NCBI GenBank assembly: GCA_011009095.1
Contig: VTPC01000486.1
Span: 138,983 to 202,982, forward strand
Direction: 5' to 3'
Length of the DNA: 64,000 nucleotides
From: Ignelater luminosus
Lineage: Eukaryota > Arthropoda > Insecta > Coleoptera > Elateridae
Shown here one piece after another: positions 47,539 through 61,900 of this stretch; position 1 is the stretch's first letter; every line of letters begins with the position of its first letter. Both the position numbers and the translations under genes were made by a program. Under the pieces are notes generated by a model, which was given only the letters and a program-made list of their open reading frames with translations, searched no databases and had not been told where the DNA came from.

Positions 47539-49949
47539 ACCTACTCAAATGCATAAACTCCGTGGTATACCATATAGTCTCTGATCGAACTGATATTACC
47601 CAATATAAGAATATCACATACTTAGTCTATAGAAACTAGTACTAATAATAAAATACTAGAATGAGACGATAGATCTTTAGCGAAGACGACCTTTTAGAAA
47701 TATCAGTTTCTGAGAAAGTCATAGAGTGAAACTCAGATCAAGAAACTACTAAAATGCTCGCAAATAAAATTTTGTAAACTGGCAAAACTCTTTACTACTG
47801 TAACATTTATTATATCTAAAATCTTAAAGTAATTCATGATTTTACAGTACAAAACCTACGTTTTTATATACTAGGAACATTTACCTGCTTGTATTTAAAT
47901 TATCCAGTCCCAGCTGGACTTATTTTTGAGATGAACACTGCTGCTCGAATCAGAAGCAAAACCTAAAACAATATAGTATCATCAAGCACACCGCTAAAAT
48001 CGAAATATCATAACGTGCACTTTTTCTTAAGCTAGAAACTAAACTTTAACTGTAAATTCAGCACATTCTAGTGAACACCTACTGTGCAACTATGGCCACG
48101 ATAGATGCAAAACCTCAAAACTACCAACTTGGTACAACTCTGAATACAAACTTTTCGAGAAGATCATTCAATTCAGAAGAATAAATGGCAAAACTCTATC
48201 TACAGAGTCTTGCCCATACAAAAACGTCAGCACGAAGTTGTATAAAAAAAATTAAAAATAAGCCAAACAGAAGTTTAACACTTTTCTAAATGAAGTGGTT
48301 GCTTCCTCGCTCACTTATCTCTATAATGAAAGACGAAAGTTATGTAAAATACAAACCAAGATAGAGATCTCTCTGCAAACCACTCAAAGGAAAGACAGTT
48401 TCTATATAAAATATAGATCATGGTGGAAGTACGTACCTGCTGAAGTGACCTCTTCATTGCCCTACCTCCCTACCGCCCGAATGAGAGGTTGAACCTAACA
48501 AAAATCGCAGACTACGGAGAACCTGAAGTGGCATTCTAAACCTTCTAACTTGAGTGTTATCTCTAGAGAAATTCATCATATTTAGAGATACACAACGCAC
48601 GAGACAGTTCATCATTTATACTTCGTAGGCAGAAGGAACCTTTGTTGTTTTTTGTCTGCTTGTAAGATTTTCGAAGTGATTTAGGACTTATATTTCTTGT
48701 GATGAATTTACTGGGTTTCTATATTTTGGAAAACAATGAGGAATAAGCAATCAAAATAAGAAAAAACACAAGTTTATTAGCTTCTTTTTTAATATTACAA
48801 AAGAATATTTTGTTTATTTTCAGTGTTTCTATAGTGACAATATGATACATTAACACAGTGTTGTATTTCACGATTGCAGTCTTCAACATCTTGTACATCT
48901 AATGGGTTTATAAACTCTTTTAAAAGAAAAAACTCTTGTAGTTGACGTGGATCATGGGTATTGCCTCTGGATTCTTTGGAAAAGGAGTTACAGTTGAACT
49001 TCTATAACTCAACCGCAACAAGATTGAAACTTTGATTATTATTAGAAGTAGTAGAAGATTGCTGAGGAAAAATAGACAGTGGGGATCAAATCTTGCTAAG
49101 CTGCAATACAGATAAAAAGTACAAACGATATACCCTAGTCTTTGATGTCGTTGTAGTTACATATTCTTCCTGTTCCCTTCAGGTTCGAATTATCGAAGCT
49201 CGACTGTAACTGTACTTAGCTATGCCTTCCACTCATGTCGGTGTTTGGAATTACCTTGACCGAAGTGGTCGAGGTTGGGATTAAAATAAGCCTTCTCGGT
49301 TGAATAAGAGTTAAATAGGATGTCGCGAAAACTGTCTTCAATTCACTCCTTTACATCAATATCTGAAACACAATCTACCTCATAATACCTGTGAACCACC
49401 TTCTTATAATTTCAGGATCTACAATTTCTATGAATTACCGTAGTTTGAGTAGAAGCATGTTTGTTGGTCCTACTACTACTTACAAAAGTCACACTGCCAA
49501 ATTCAAGTTTAAATCTTAATTTATGTTCAACTGCATAAAAATAATTGTTACAATAATCGTTTCCACGTAATTGAACCTCAATTAAATTTGAACTTCAACT
49601 GAGATAGTGGTAGATTTTAACATCAGTGAGTTTCCTTACTAGAAAATCGACAAATTAGAACCCTTGGGTGTAGACTGGCGAGGACTAAAAAGATCAATAG
49701 GACAATCTCATCATAATGAATCACACTACTTTTACTTGTCTCCAATTTTGCTGATTCTAAAGGAGCTTATAAAGCAGATTGAATCTTGCTGTTAATGACA
49801 TAGTAGTCTAAAATAAACTTGCAATATCATCGAGAAATCCGTTAACAATGGATAAAATATCTTTATAAACTATATCCTTTATCTGTTAAATGTAGGAGAT
49901 GAAGATGAGTTTTCTTCCAAACAATGATCCGGTTCCTGAATAAACTGGG
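47539..49949. other. Intergenic, possibly more relic DNA
   Basis: No supportable gene. The part from about 48840 onward may belong to the retroelement fossil that follows, but I can recognise no domain in it. Confidence 0.35.
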
Positions 49950-50690
49950 TAGGAATTTGACATGTCTTAAAACTTCATTTGATTGACACGATATGTATGT
50001 ATGTCTGAATCCAATTTTTAATGCCTTTATTCATATTTGTCCACATATATCTTTTTGTAATAAAATTTCTTGTTCCTTTTATACCAGGATGTGAAAGTTC
50101 TACAATTTCTGGAATATGGGATAACGAAATTACATGGGAACGAATGGTCTTGATAATCCATGATTGTTATCTACCCACAAGGAAATGTTAGGTTAGACTG
50201 GGATTTGAATGAAATTCAAAGTTCAAGATCATTTTGTTAAGCAATTGGCATTCTTAAGAAATCTATTGTTCCTGATATTTGAGAACCATGTGTTAAGGAA
50301 TTGGCAGAAATGTTTGGACTGCCTTTGCTATATTGAATATTTGTAGAAAATTAAGAAATGTATTCAAGATTACTCCAATTTCTCGGAAGATAGTTACCGT
50401 TGATTTTTGACATCGCTGCAGCTAGAGATTTATGGTCAGTATATATGATAAGGGTTTGACCAGTTAGAAAATATCGGAACTGTTTGATTGTGAATTCTAT
50501 GGCTAACAATTCTTTAGAAAACACACTGCATTTTTCTTCAACTGACGCGGAAGAGCAGATAGCAAAATCTAATGGTTCTTGTGATTCATTATTATGTTGA
50601 TAAAGAACTCAAGCTATGATCTTATTACTTGCGTTGGTAGTAATACTTAGTGGTGCATGTAATTGAATGAGATAAAATGAGGGATTTTTT
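49950..50690 (-). mobile_element. Ty3/gypsy retrotransposon fossil, broken
   Basis: The minus strand shows an RNase H segment (around 50690-50440, with LIIYTDHKSLAA) and further along the zinc-binding start of an integrase (around 50130-49960, with HPGIKGTRNFITKRYMW). The order is as in Ty3/gypsy pol. I see no flanking LTRs, gag or full reverse transcriptase. It is partial, clearly broken with many lesions, and old. Confidence 0.75.
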
Positions 50691-52807
50691 TGACAAACAT
50701 TTTTAATATAAATTAAAATATTTCTTTGCAACTGTCACTATAGTAACAACTTTTCTGATGCAAAGACATCAGGGAAGCGTCACTTTAGCTGTCTTTTTTC
50801 CTGGCTAATTTTATCAAGAACAAAATAACAAAGCTGAGGCAACATATTTCCATCGAATTTTTTTTAGATTTTTCTATTTTAGACCTTTATTTTCTTAATA
50901 TGCAACTGAAGAAAACGTTTTGTACATACCATGTTAGGGAAATATCGTCACAAGACTCACAAGCTTCCAGGACGAGCCACTAGACGAGAGTGAGAATGTA
51001 CTTGAAAATTGAACATCTGCAATTGTAAAAATGCAAGAAAATATTTCTTCTGAAAACAGAGATCGAAGATGTTTTTATTTAAGACTAAATATATGCACTG
51101 TGGTATTGTTTGCTGCTGTTAATACCGTCCCTCGCTATGTCCAAGGGTGCCCATTCAGAGCAAAACGGATTTACGGCAATCTGTGGGATGAAATTTTGCA
51201 AATGAATAGGCAAACAGGGAGGGGCGTACCTATCTGGCGTTCCGAAATTCGTATTATATAAACTTTCAATAATACGCAACCAAATCTTCAAGTCTTAATA
51301 TGTATTTTAAGCATATTTTTACAATATTTTAAAAATCTGGAAAAAATTGTGAAAAAAAAAACTTTTTCGCATAAAATGTTAATTAAAGAAACAAAGACCG
51401 CACAGGTCTTTCTGGCGTTTTGATTTTAAGAATTAAGATAAAAAGACTTATAAAATGACGCAAATTTCAAGTGGTTAGGATTGGGTACGAAAAGTGACAT
51501 TTTCCATTTACGGTTTTTCGTGTTTTACATGGAACCGCCCATGTCTAGCGCTCTGGCGTTTTCACCAAAGTACTTGTATTTTGTCACTTTACGAAAATTT
51601 ATGAACGCCAGATAGTTAGGATTTGTGGAAAAACTAGACTTTTTCACACCTAGCTGTTTGAAATTTTCACCAGAATATCTAAATACCTTTCTGCGTCGAT
51701 GGGGAACAACGCCAGAAAGTTAGGATTCAGGTCTTCTTTTTCTGTTAGTGGTTCTTGAACTAATACAACTTTTTTAATCTATCAATTAAAATTGTAAATA
51801 GTCTTTGTCTAGGCTTATTGATTAATATATCTTTAATACTTATCAATACATATTCAAGTGATTCTAATGAAAAGATATCAAGTTTTTGTAATTCATCGTT
51901 AATTTGTTTAATTACAAAACGAATTAGGTATTTGTGTGATAAAAAGTTGCATATCTTCCTCTGCAGAAACGGGAAAACTAACTTTCAAATCAGCCATTGT
52001 ATTACAAAATATTAATATGTTAAAAAAAGCTGATTTCTTATAAGTGTAACTAAATTATTAATTAAAATATTTTATCAGTGAGAATGCAGTTGAATTACAG
52101 TACCTATACCAGCAGAGTTACTAAAGGAAGATATAGCAAAGTTTGCTATATAAGAAACATGAACTTCTTTACTCTGAGAATTTATTGTTTCTAGATTTAT
52201 GTGTGATTATAAGGTATTGGTTAGTTTTTCCTCAACATTCATTATTCACTTATTTTAAAAACTGTACAGTTTGTTGATTTATCTAAATGTAGCTATTAAA
52301 TTAAACACATACAATATTTTCAATTTCAGTTTTATTTAATATAGTATGATATATTGCAAAATAATAATTATTATTACTAAGATAATATTGATGATTAATA
52401 AAACAAAATTTTAATATTAAAAAATACATAAAAGGATTAAATAATTATAAAAATATATCTTTACTCTCCACAAGAGAATAACTAATACACTTATTCTAAA
52501 AGTTTTAAAAATATCTTTAAATTATCCTGTTTAGACCCATTTCAATCTTCAAGCAAAAATTTTCTATTTGTAATGAGTCAAAACAGCTTATGGCTGCATA
52601 GTTTTCAATTGATACAAACCACAAGTGAAAACTTAGCACAAATGACTTTTCTCCTTACTTTAGGAACACAAATCTTATAAATACATAATAATATAGCTAG
52701 AAATAATATTATATGGCAATAAATAATTATATATCGTATAATTTTATAAGATTTTATCTAATTTTGATAGGTCACTATTTATAACCACTACCATGGTCTT
52801 GCTATTT
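50691..52807. other. Intergenic, motif cluster inside
   Basis: Non-coding. Contains the second copy of the dispersed 29-bp piece (50950-50978) and the AACGCCAGA motif cluster listed separately. Very AT-rich from about 51750. Confidence 0.4.
51233..51717. repeat. Cluster of five TCTGGCGTT motifs
   Basis: TCTGGCGTT occurs at 51233, 51411 and 51552 on the plus strand and at 51604-51612 and 51709-51717 inverted (AACGCCAGA). The last two are followed by WAGTTAGGATT. This is unusual in such AT-rich DNA. Confidence 0.7.
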
Positions 52808-52813
52808 TTTATT
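52808..52813 (-). terminator. Candidate poly(A) signal for LDLRAP1
   Basis: AATAAA on the minus strand, about 146 bases after the stop codon at 52959. Others lie farther on, so the choice is tentative. Confidence 0.35.
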
Positions 52814-52958
52814 TTCATTAGCTATTAAGATAATTTTAAAAATAAAATCGTTACTATGTTGCTGATTATCTATGCATTAAAAAATATCATTTTTAAATGT
52901 AGTAATCTATAGCTGAGCAGATAAACCTTCTTCTTATTACTTAGATGGTAATTGGAAA

Positions 52959-55900
52959 TTATGCAAAGAGCAAGTCAACCTTATTCGAATTGTTCCATCG
53001 CTGTGAATCATTTTGGAAATTGTTCGGGAAATCACATTGGAATTCGTTTTGGAAATCATTATGGAAAGCGTTTCCGAAATCATCTTCGAAACACACCTGT
53101 AATACAAATTTTATAACTTTAATAATGACAATTTAATTTAAAATAAAAGAAATAGAGTACTTTAGCAGTATTACATAATAACAGCAATAACAATAATACA
53201 TACCCACTGATTCTTAGTATTTAAATCACTAGGTGTGGCAATGGTATAACTAATGTTAATTCCAACTTCTGTAACAGGTTCTTCATCAAAATCGATTAAT
53301 TTTTCTTCAATGATTTGTTCTTCATTTTCATTTTTAGTGTCCATCAATTCATCTTCTATTAAATTACTTTTTATAGTGTTAAGAGTGTTTTTCATATTTT
53401 CTGATTGAACAAGTCCGGCACTCTTTTCAAATTCGCTAACATTTGGATTGAGTCTCCAAGATTCATATGCTGTACTGAAAGCATGTGCCACTGTAAGGGC
53501 TACCATTTCAGCCATTTTTCGTTTAGAACACCAAAATGCATGACACTCCATTGTTTCAGTAGCATCGATCGAAATGAAAGAGAATACTTGTCTGTATTGT
53601 TTATCAGTAGAACAATTTGATATTCTGGAAAAAAATACTCTATTTAGTTAAGAAATTATAAACTTAGCATCATATTTAGTGTTCCTTCTTCCATTAAAAA
53701 GAAACCAATTCACTATCAGTTTAATTTTATGCAAATGTAAAATGGTCGAGTGAAGATTAGAAAATAGTAATGTGCAAGAAGTAGATGTATGAAAATAAAA
53801 GTGAATGTGCGTTCATTACACTACTAAGAGTGAAATCAAATAATATGCCAATGACCTTCCTGATACAGTTCAAAACATTACAGTACAAAAAATACAAAAC
53901 AATCAGTACAAGTTTGGAAAAAAAACAAGTTGCACAAACAAAATGTAAATTTGTCGTTTTGCATATTAAATTTTAATTCACTGCATCAAATAAGTAAAGA
54001 CAAAATTAGATTAAACAAAAGAAGTAAAATCTACAGATAGACAAATTAAGAATTGAAATAGACTTTAATGAGATACAATAGATAAGATTAAAAGAATATT
54101 AAGTTTTGATAATTAATAAATGTTCTATACAATTAAAGAGGGTCGCAAGGTAAAATAACGGGTTTGTTTTTATTTGTTTCAAAAATATAACTCAAATAAA
54201 AGAACGGTTAACATATAAAGAATAGTTTAACTAATTTATACTTGACTAGATTTAACAGAAGGCCAACCATGTATTAGAAAATCAAAACTCACCTGTAAAT
54301 AGAAACTTCAAACATATCATTTCCTTTATTATCAGTAACGTTGACGCCTTTTAGAGAAATTGCCACATTGACTCTTGGTAATTTCTTTCCAGAGGCTTTG
54401 GCAACTTTGATCACATTTTTCACAGCTTCAGGACTGATGTTCTCTCCAACTACCTTTTCTACAACTGTACTTCCTACAAGAATACATCATTTTGTATTAG
54501 CTATAAGACAAATTTGAGATAAAAGTAATGAGGAATTACCTAAATATTTAAGCTTGAATGTCATGACATCTTTGTCGCTTTCAGGAGTATCGGGTTGTTG
54601 AGCTTCGGCTTCTTTTGCATTTTGTAATCCTAATTCTTCAGATAATTCTGAAAACAAAGAAGTAATATGTTTACATTGTGAAGTTGGTAATTTAAAAAAG
54701 TAAAAGTAATTTTTGTTCTCTATAAATTTACTTTCATTTTATATTATACCGAACAAGACTACGTTTTAACACAGTTCAGTTCTATTGGGTTTTTGGCAAA
54801 ATTTTAATTCATGTTCAAATTTAAATGTCACTTATTGTTTTGGAAAGATCCATAATCATGTTCATTTTGGTTTTGCGTATGTATATAAAAAACTAAATAG
54901 TAAAGTCATTAGCTTCAAGGCATATCAAACACTCATCATCATCACGTGCTACTATATTGAAGATCACAACAAAGAGCACGTTTTATTTTTGAATAATCTT
55001 CTCCACGTGTGTAATTTCGAAACGCCATAAAAAATGTCGTAATAAAAATCTTAACAAGAAATCAATTTGAAAATATTTTGTTGCATCTTTGTTTTCATTA
55101 TTATTTGCGTCAAAGAAGTAATACATACTACATCAGTTTTTGTAACCGACAAAATATTTATTTATGAAAGTTAAGGGCGTCAACTGTTTATGTTTCTTTC
55201 TAATCAATTCTAACATTAATTTATTAATTTCCGTATCCAGTCTTAGACCTTTGTACTGTTAGATCATTACATTATAAAAAATTGCATTGGTTTCGATCTT
55301 CGCACTTGATATGGAAAATTCAAACGTACAAATCAATGACATGGAAAATGTCCTCAAACAGGCAAGATGAGTATACTGCGTCAAAATCCTTTATCATTGC
55401 GTCACCTCTGCACGTGGACTTTGTTAATACAACGTAGTAAAATAATGCGAGTCGTAGTGAAATTTCATAATCCATTCATGAAACTCCCTGCCGCTTTGCT
55501 TTCGGAAGAAATCTCAGCAGACCGTGTTATCAAAGATAAGATGTCGCATTAGCATAATTTTATCGAAATTTAATATGTGACCTAATGTACTTAGAATATT
55601 GGAAACTTATAAACGCGTAGTTTAATAATTATTGAAGGTTTTTTTATCATAATGAGAATTTCATAAATAGTAGTGCACGAGCTAATTAAGACATTGATGA
55701 TAACCAATAATATGTCTAAATTTAGAGTAAATTTTAAAATGCGACGTACAAACAAATTTTAATGCAGCGTAACATTATAATCTGCACACACGCAGACGAC
55801 CATGAGCAACACGCGTTTCAGTTCACTTTTATCTGATACTTTTTTCTCGTTTTGTTTTGGTTGTTGAACTTCCTGATGATCAAGTGACTTTTAAATTATT

Positions 55901-58900
55901 ACATAATAGAGACGAACTTGACAATGCGGTATTCGTGAATCCCGGATAATGAAACATTCTTGAGGTTAGGACATTAAAAAAACGTTTCAGTGGTGTACAC
56001 GTGCACTTTCAATGAACACACTGATTTTAGGAAAATTTTGATTCTGTTTATCATTATTATTATTATTATTATACTTATGAATTAATTAACTTAATAAACT
56101 CAAATTATTGGAACTAAACCGTGGTAACTATGATATACAGGATGTCTCATTTGATATTTGCGAAGTAGATAATTCGCTCATTTTTAAGAATAGATAAACA
56201 CGACTTCAAGGAAGCCTGACATATCGTTAAACGAAATCTCAATAATAGCGTCAAGATTAATTGTTATCAGTTTCTGGGTTTATTATTTATAGGTAGGAGA
56301 TAGAAATATTACTGATGTTGCTTTTAGAATTGAAGCGGTCATTGTTAAAAGAGGATATGTAACAAAAATCAAATTGTTGGTAAAGTTAAAAAAACTGCCT
56401 AACAAAAAGAAAAGGAAATTTTATGATTGTAGTGATGACAGCTTTTTCCTGACTTTTCTACAAATTTATTTTACCGCTCTCTGTTAAAAAAAGAAAAGAA
56501 TTTACAAATGTTTTACAGCAAGTTGAAATTTTGCACATACCCCCTTTCAACAATGACCGCTTCAATTGCAAACTAAGAAATCTTGTAATTTTGAAAATTG
56601 TTTGAGGCAGCTATTACACGGAAACTACAAGTGAAATTAGGAAATAGACACCAAATCAAAGATATGAGATTTTATTTACTAACAGTCTCCAAAATGAAGA
56701 ACCAATTTTTCTATTGACAAAGCTAGTTGGCTGGTTTTTCTAATAATACAAAAGTTCAAATTTATAATGAGATAAAATATCAGACTAAATGTCGCCTAAC
56801 ACCAACAGCTCAATATCATATTTCTATAAATGCCATCTGTTGTCAAAGGCAAATAGTATTATCTTAACAGTACAACAAAAATTTGATAACTGTGGTCTGT
56901 GCTATACTAGCTTTTGCAGATGATACACGCATTCCATTATTAAACGAAATTAAATGCTAAATTAAAAATTTTTAAATTACATTATGAGCTATTTGTTCTG
57001 ATTTGATAAGAATCGCGTTTCTCTTGGAGTGACACAAAAAAAACAAAGCAGCAGTGACTACAGGTTTTTAAAACTGAAAAGAAAAAATTTCAGCAATAAC
57101 AAACAATTTGAAAGTCTAAAACTGAACAGCAAATGGTTATCTGATTAGTGATTACGTACTAAAAGAATCGACGCCATAGATCTAAAAGCTACAATCTCTT
57201 AAGTTTTGGGTAAAATAAATACAAAATATTGAGAAAGCGTTATTTCACTTAAGGGAAGTTACACGAATGAAAGGAGAGACCTCTTGTTAACATTGCGTTT
57301 CATTCAAAATTTCGAAATTTGCTGTATAGTATATTGTTTCATTAAAGTAAACTTCCTTCACATGTGGTGCAACCACTTCAATCTCTCTTGAAACAATCTA
57401 GTAGATACTCACAGATCTACACTCCTATTTTATGACAAACCTATTAAATATACCTTCAATTCCAAATCATTTGCTCTTTACGTTAATCATAGTGTCTAGT
57501 ATCTTCTTTGACCTCAAGTCAACTATAGAAAGCGTTATGGTTTCTTTTGCAATAAACTTAAGTTTAACTGGTTTGCAAAAAGAACAAACAATTTGGCCAA
57601 TAGGAATCATAAAGACAAATTGGTAATGCAGGTACCAGGCTTTGATGATAATACTTGTATGCACAAAAATAGAAAGGTTTTGTTGCAGATTTGACAAATT
57701 TAATGTTTTTTTAAAAAAATCAATTTTTATGGCTTTTAAACCAAAAATGGCTTCCGCAAATATTTGATATCTGTTTTTTCAAATTAGAATTTTATAACCT
57801 TGAGTTGGTCTAAAAGAAGTTTTATACAGAATTGAAATTGTAATTCAGGAAGTAAGAAACAGGAAATATTCTAAAAAAAAGTTTAGATTATTTTAGTAAC
57901 AAAGTGAAACTTTCTATCTAATTTGTCAAAATATATGCATGTATGTATGTTATGTATGAGTGAATGCAAAATACAGAGAAATAACCAAAATTGCCTTTCT
58001 CAATAATAAAATCACAGTCTTTCTTTAGTGTGATACTTTGCAATTACATTAAAAGAGAAAAAGAACAAAGTACAAATTTCCATTCACGATATTTCCTTAT
58101 CGTCCGGCGCCAATAATCAAATTTAAACCAATTAATAAATAAACAAATAATGTTAAGTTGTTATTAAAATTGATTGCAGCAATTGCTAGATTTTTTCCTT
58201 TTCCAATTCTAAAATAAAAAATAATATCAAGGTTCTTTTTTATAAAATGCAATTATCAAAAAACAGATCTAGTAACAAGTATTATTGCATCAACCACTTC
58301 CATGATTTAACAGTTAAAGAAAATTGCACGTTCTTCACAAGAAAGTGGCTCTAGGTCAAACTCCGCGGAGCGGCGAAATCGGTTATATCTTTCGGTACCA
58401 GCAGGAGCTTGGCTGCATGATGCAATATTTATGTAGCACCTCTTTGTAATAACATTTGAAGATGGAAGAGGCAATAAATTGCCGTTTATTATAATTAACA
58501 TTTAATCGTTTTTTAATCTTTTGTTTCGATTTTTATTAAAACGACCGAAATTGAACCTTGGACAGAACCTTGTTTAACAATAAAATTTCTTAATTATTTA
58601 AATAATATTTTTGCACGAGGAAATGTTGGTTATAGAGACTTCCGTGAACGTCTGTGGAATTTTGATTAGAAAATCTAATTGGAAACAAAGGAATTTTTAT
58701 ATATATGTATCTGTATGACGATTTTCATCCTAGATACTTGAGAGGTCTGCAGACTCATTATAATAAAACAAACACATTATTTATGTATTGATGAGTTACA
58801 AATGAAGTAGTAAATATAGTCTCCAACCGGCACCGGGGTTATCAGCAATTGCATACAGCGATTGGGAAAGGTTCAAGTTTATTGTACTTTTTCTAAATTT

Positions 58901-61900
58901 AAAACAAATATACATTTTAAATATTATCATTGAGAGAAAAAAGCTAATAATATTGTGACATTGACTTTTACAAAATATGTTATGATTCTTCCTATTTTCC
59001 TTTATAATTGCTATTTAGGGCATGTTTTATTTTTTTCTGCGTCGCAATTCATTTTCGAAGGCGTATTTTATAAATTTCTAAAGTGAAAACAAATTAAATT
59101 TTAATTTGTTATTTTACGTGTTGGATTTTTATGAGTTTATATATCTCACTTTCTGGACAATAATGTTAACTAACCGGTAATTACAAGAACCAACTGCATT
59201 TTTTAAATCTAAATTAGAGATTTATATTTTAAAATTATATAAGAAGCTTATTTGTTTAATTTAATTTACTTTTTAAGTAAATCTGAATTATTACGAAAAT
59301 TAATTATTATTATTAATATTAAATTCTATTAAGCAGATTTCTGGCTTATAACAACGTACTTAGAATACAGAAATAACTCATGAAAGATTTTTATTATATT
59401 TAATATCATTAATCATAAAATATCTTGTACCCTGCAAACGTGACAAGTCAACTTCAAAAATTAATTTATTAGTCTGCAGTTGCACCAATTATTTGGGATA
59501 TCCTACAAAATGGTCTAATCAGAGTCAGCATGAATTAATGTGGAAGCACTGGATATAGTTAGTATTAACAAGATCAGTTTTTATTTGCTATTTTTGTCAA
59601 CTATGATTGTGCCACATTTTGCATGATGATGGAAAGTAACCTAAAACCATCCCTAATCTACTATGCCATAAATATCTGAATCTACATTTACATTTCCTTT
59701 ACCTTTTATTAATAAGATACTTATAATATTGAAATATTACAGTAAAGCAATGATTACATTCGTTTTATCCATAATATAATAATAATAATAATAGTAATAA
59801 TACTAAGAAATTTTATCTTGGCTGTTAAAAAACCATATGTTAATGATAGTAAAGCTTTTTATATCAAACTAATAATAACCGCAATAATAATTTTTGCATA
59901 AAACGCAATAAATTTAAAAGTTTCAAATTCAATGAGATCATAAATACAATCGAAGAAATACATAAAAGGATTGATATAATAGTAGTAATAATAAAATTGC
60001 TAGTAGGCACAATAATTGGTGCACCTCAAGGATAACATAATAATTATCATCACAAATTCCACACCTGAGTAATTTCAATGCTAGATTAAACGGTAAACCC
60101 TTAAAGTCGACCATATTACAAGCTCAATTTTGTTACTCCATATATTTCTAAATGGATTAAACTTTTTATAATTAGAGAAATAAAAGATATGTTTTCTAAT
60201 ATCTATTATATTAATTTTGCAATAATTTGCGGTGTTTGATTCCATTTTTCTATATTACCAACAATTATCTAATCGTTCAACACGTTATTTCATAGAATGA
60301 TCAGACAGGTACCATAAGTAAAAGTGAAATGCAACAACGATTGAAAAAAAGATTTTTCAATAGAGATCACTAATTATAAGTGAATTGGGGGCAAAATTCT
60401 ATTTATAATTCACTTTCACAACTTGGTAACGCTTTATTTTTATCTGATATTGTGACTTTCTTGGAAAAACTGTAACAAAAGATGTAATAGGAAAGTTTTT
60501 ATGTCATAATGCCATAATTAAAACATTTAAATTCCTAAAATTGTGAAATTAAAATTATATAAATTTATTGGACCTTCCAAAACTGTTAATTCGTGAAAAT
60601 GTTTATAAAATTTCAAAACAGCTGAATTCTGATAAGCTAACATATGTAAAATGTGATTAAACATAAATGCGTATTAGGAAGTCCATGATGATTTCAAAAA
60701 GACGTCACATTTAAGAGAATTTGACAAAAATTGAAAACATCAAAGTACAGCTTTTATTAATATTTTGATTAGATATGAACGGTCTACAAGAATTGAAAAA
60801 CCTAAACAAAATAAAAAAAGTCATCATTTATATCGAGAAATTAGTGACCCTTAAAGTTTCAAGGAGTTCAACGATAATAAAATTCGGTGTATAATTTTAC
60901 ATGCGCTAACTCTACTTATCAACCGCTTTTCGCTAATTACTTAGATAATAATGCATTTCGAAAAAAGAAGTTTTTTAGATGTTCTGGTCAAATGGATACA
61001 TGATGCAATTGTCGAGCGAGGTTGCCGACTTGTGTTTTAAATCGAAGGAGTTTACAAAGTAATAATTTTGAAAGATTAGCAATTATAATAAAAGTTCACT
61101 GTAATTATTAAGTGCATGATGCAAAATTAATCATTTTAATGCATTACGGAAACTCGTATCAGTCTGTCAACTTTTTCTTTGGATTATTTTTTATAATATC
61201 AAATCGTAACGTGTTATTATTTTAAAATTTGCATTTAATAATTGATTTAATGAGTTCCATTGAAAATTTTTATTATGAGCAGGTGTATGTTATGAAATGG
61301 GAATGATTTAAAAATAATTTAGACAATTTACAAAATTGTAAAGAATAGAATTTTTCAATTACCATAAATGTCACAATCAATGATCTTGTAAGACGCATTA
61401 TGAAATTTGGCAAGAGATTATACTAGTACTTGACCAAAGTAGCTTGACACCTTAAGTCCTAAATATAAATTAAATTGCTTGCCAACCACGCACACTAGGT
61501 GCTCTATTAATTGATAAGGAGATTCATAAACATTATTATAAGTTATCTTTGCAAAATAAAACATAAACAGACACAATATTATATTTTATGTGAATGTATT
61601 AGAAGTTCTGAAAAGGTGTAAAAACCACAAACCTATTTTATAACTCTTTTCCTCATAAGACAAATCCATTATTCAATAGTTCTCAGAAAAATTTTCTCTG
61701 TGCAACTTTTTATAGCAATAGTTTAATTAATATAAACTGACCTTAAAATTACTGAGGATAACATAAGATAACTAAATCTTATATAATTTGTAATCACTAC
61801 AATTTTTATAAGATCACGAAAAAGTGGTGAACTTTAAAGATTTAAATTAAAATAAAAATAATACAAAATTTACTTACTCTTATGTTTGGAGTTATTCTTC

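Larger units (their letters stand above)
54648..61877 (-). other. Intron 1 of LDLRAP1 (7.2 kb)
   Basis: Runs from the donor GTAAGT after exon 1 to the acceptor TTTTCAG before exon 2. Very AT-rich. No coding insertion recognised. A CpG-bearing, more balanced patch at about 58330-58440 (CCGCGGAGCGGCGAAATCGG) lies in a 64-codon minus-strand frame; it might be an alternative exon or a regulatory patch, but nothing confirms that. A TACAGGATGTCTCA motif at 56135 resembles the MITE ends. Confidence 0.75.

Noticed and set aside
49950-50690. Calling LTRs for the Ty3/gypsy fossil
   Set aside because: No matching direct repeats could be seen on either side, so full element bounds are not claimed.
53171-53203. 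Reading through the end of LDLRAP1 exon 4 to the stop at 53171
   Set aside because: A GTATGT donor sits right after the TGG codon, and the next exon at 53096 continues in phase with a family-like tail; the read-through residues (CIIVIAVIM) are intron translation.
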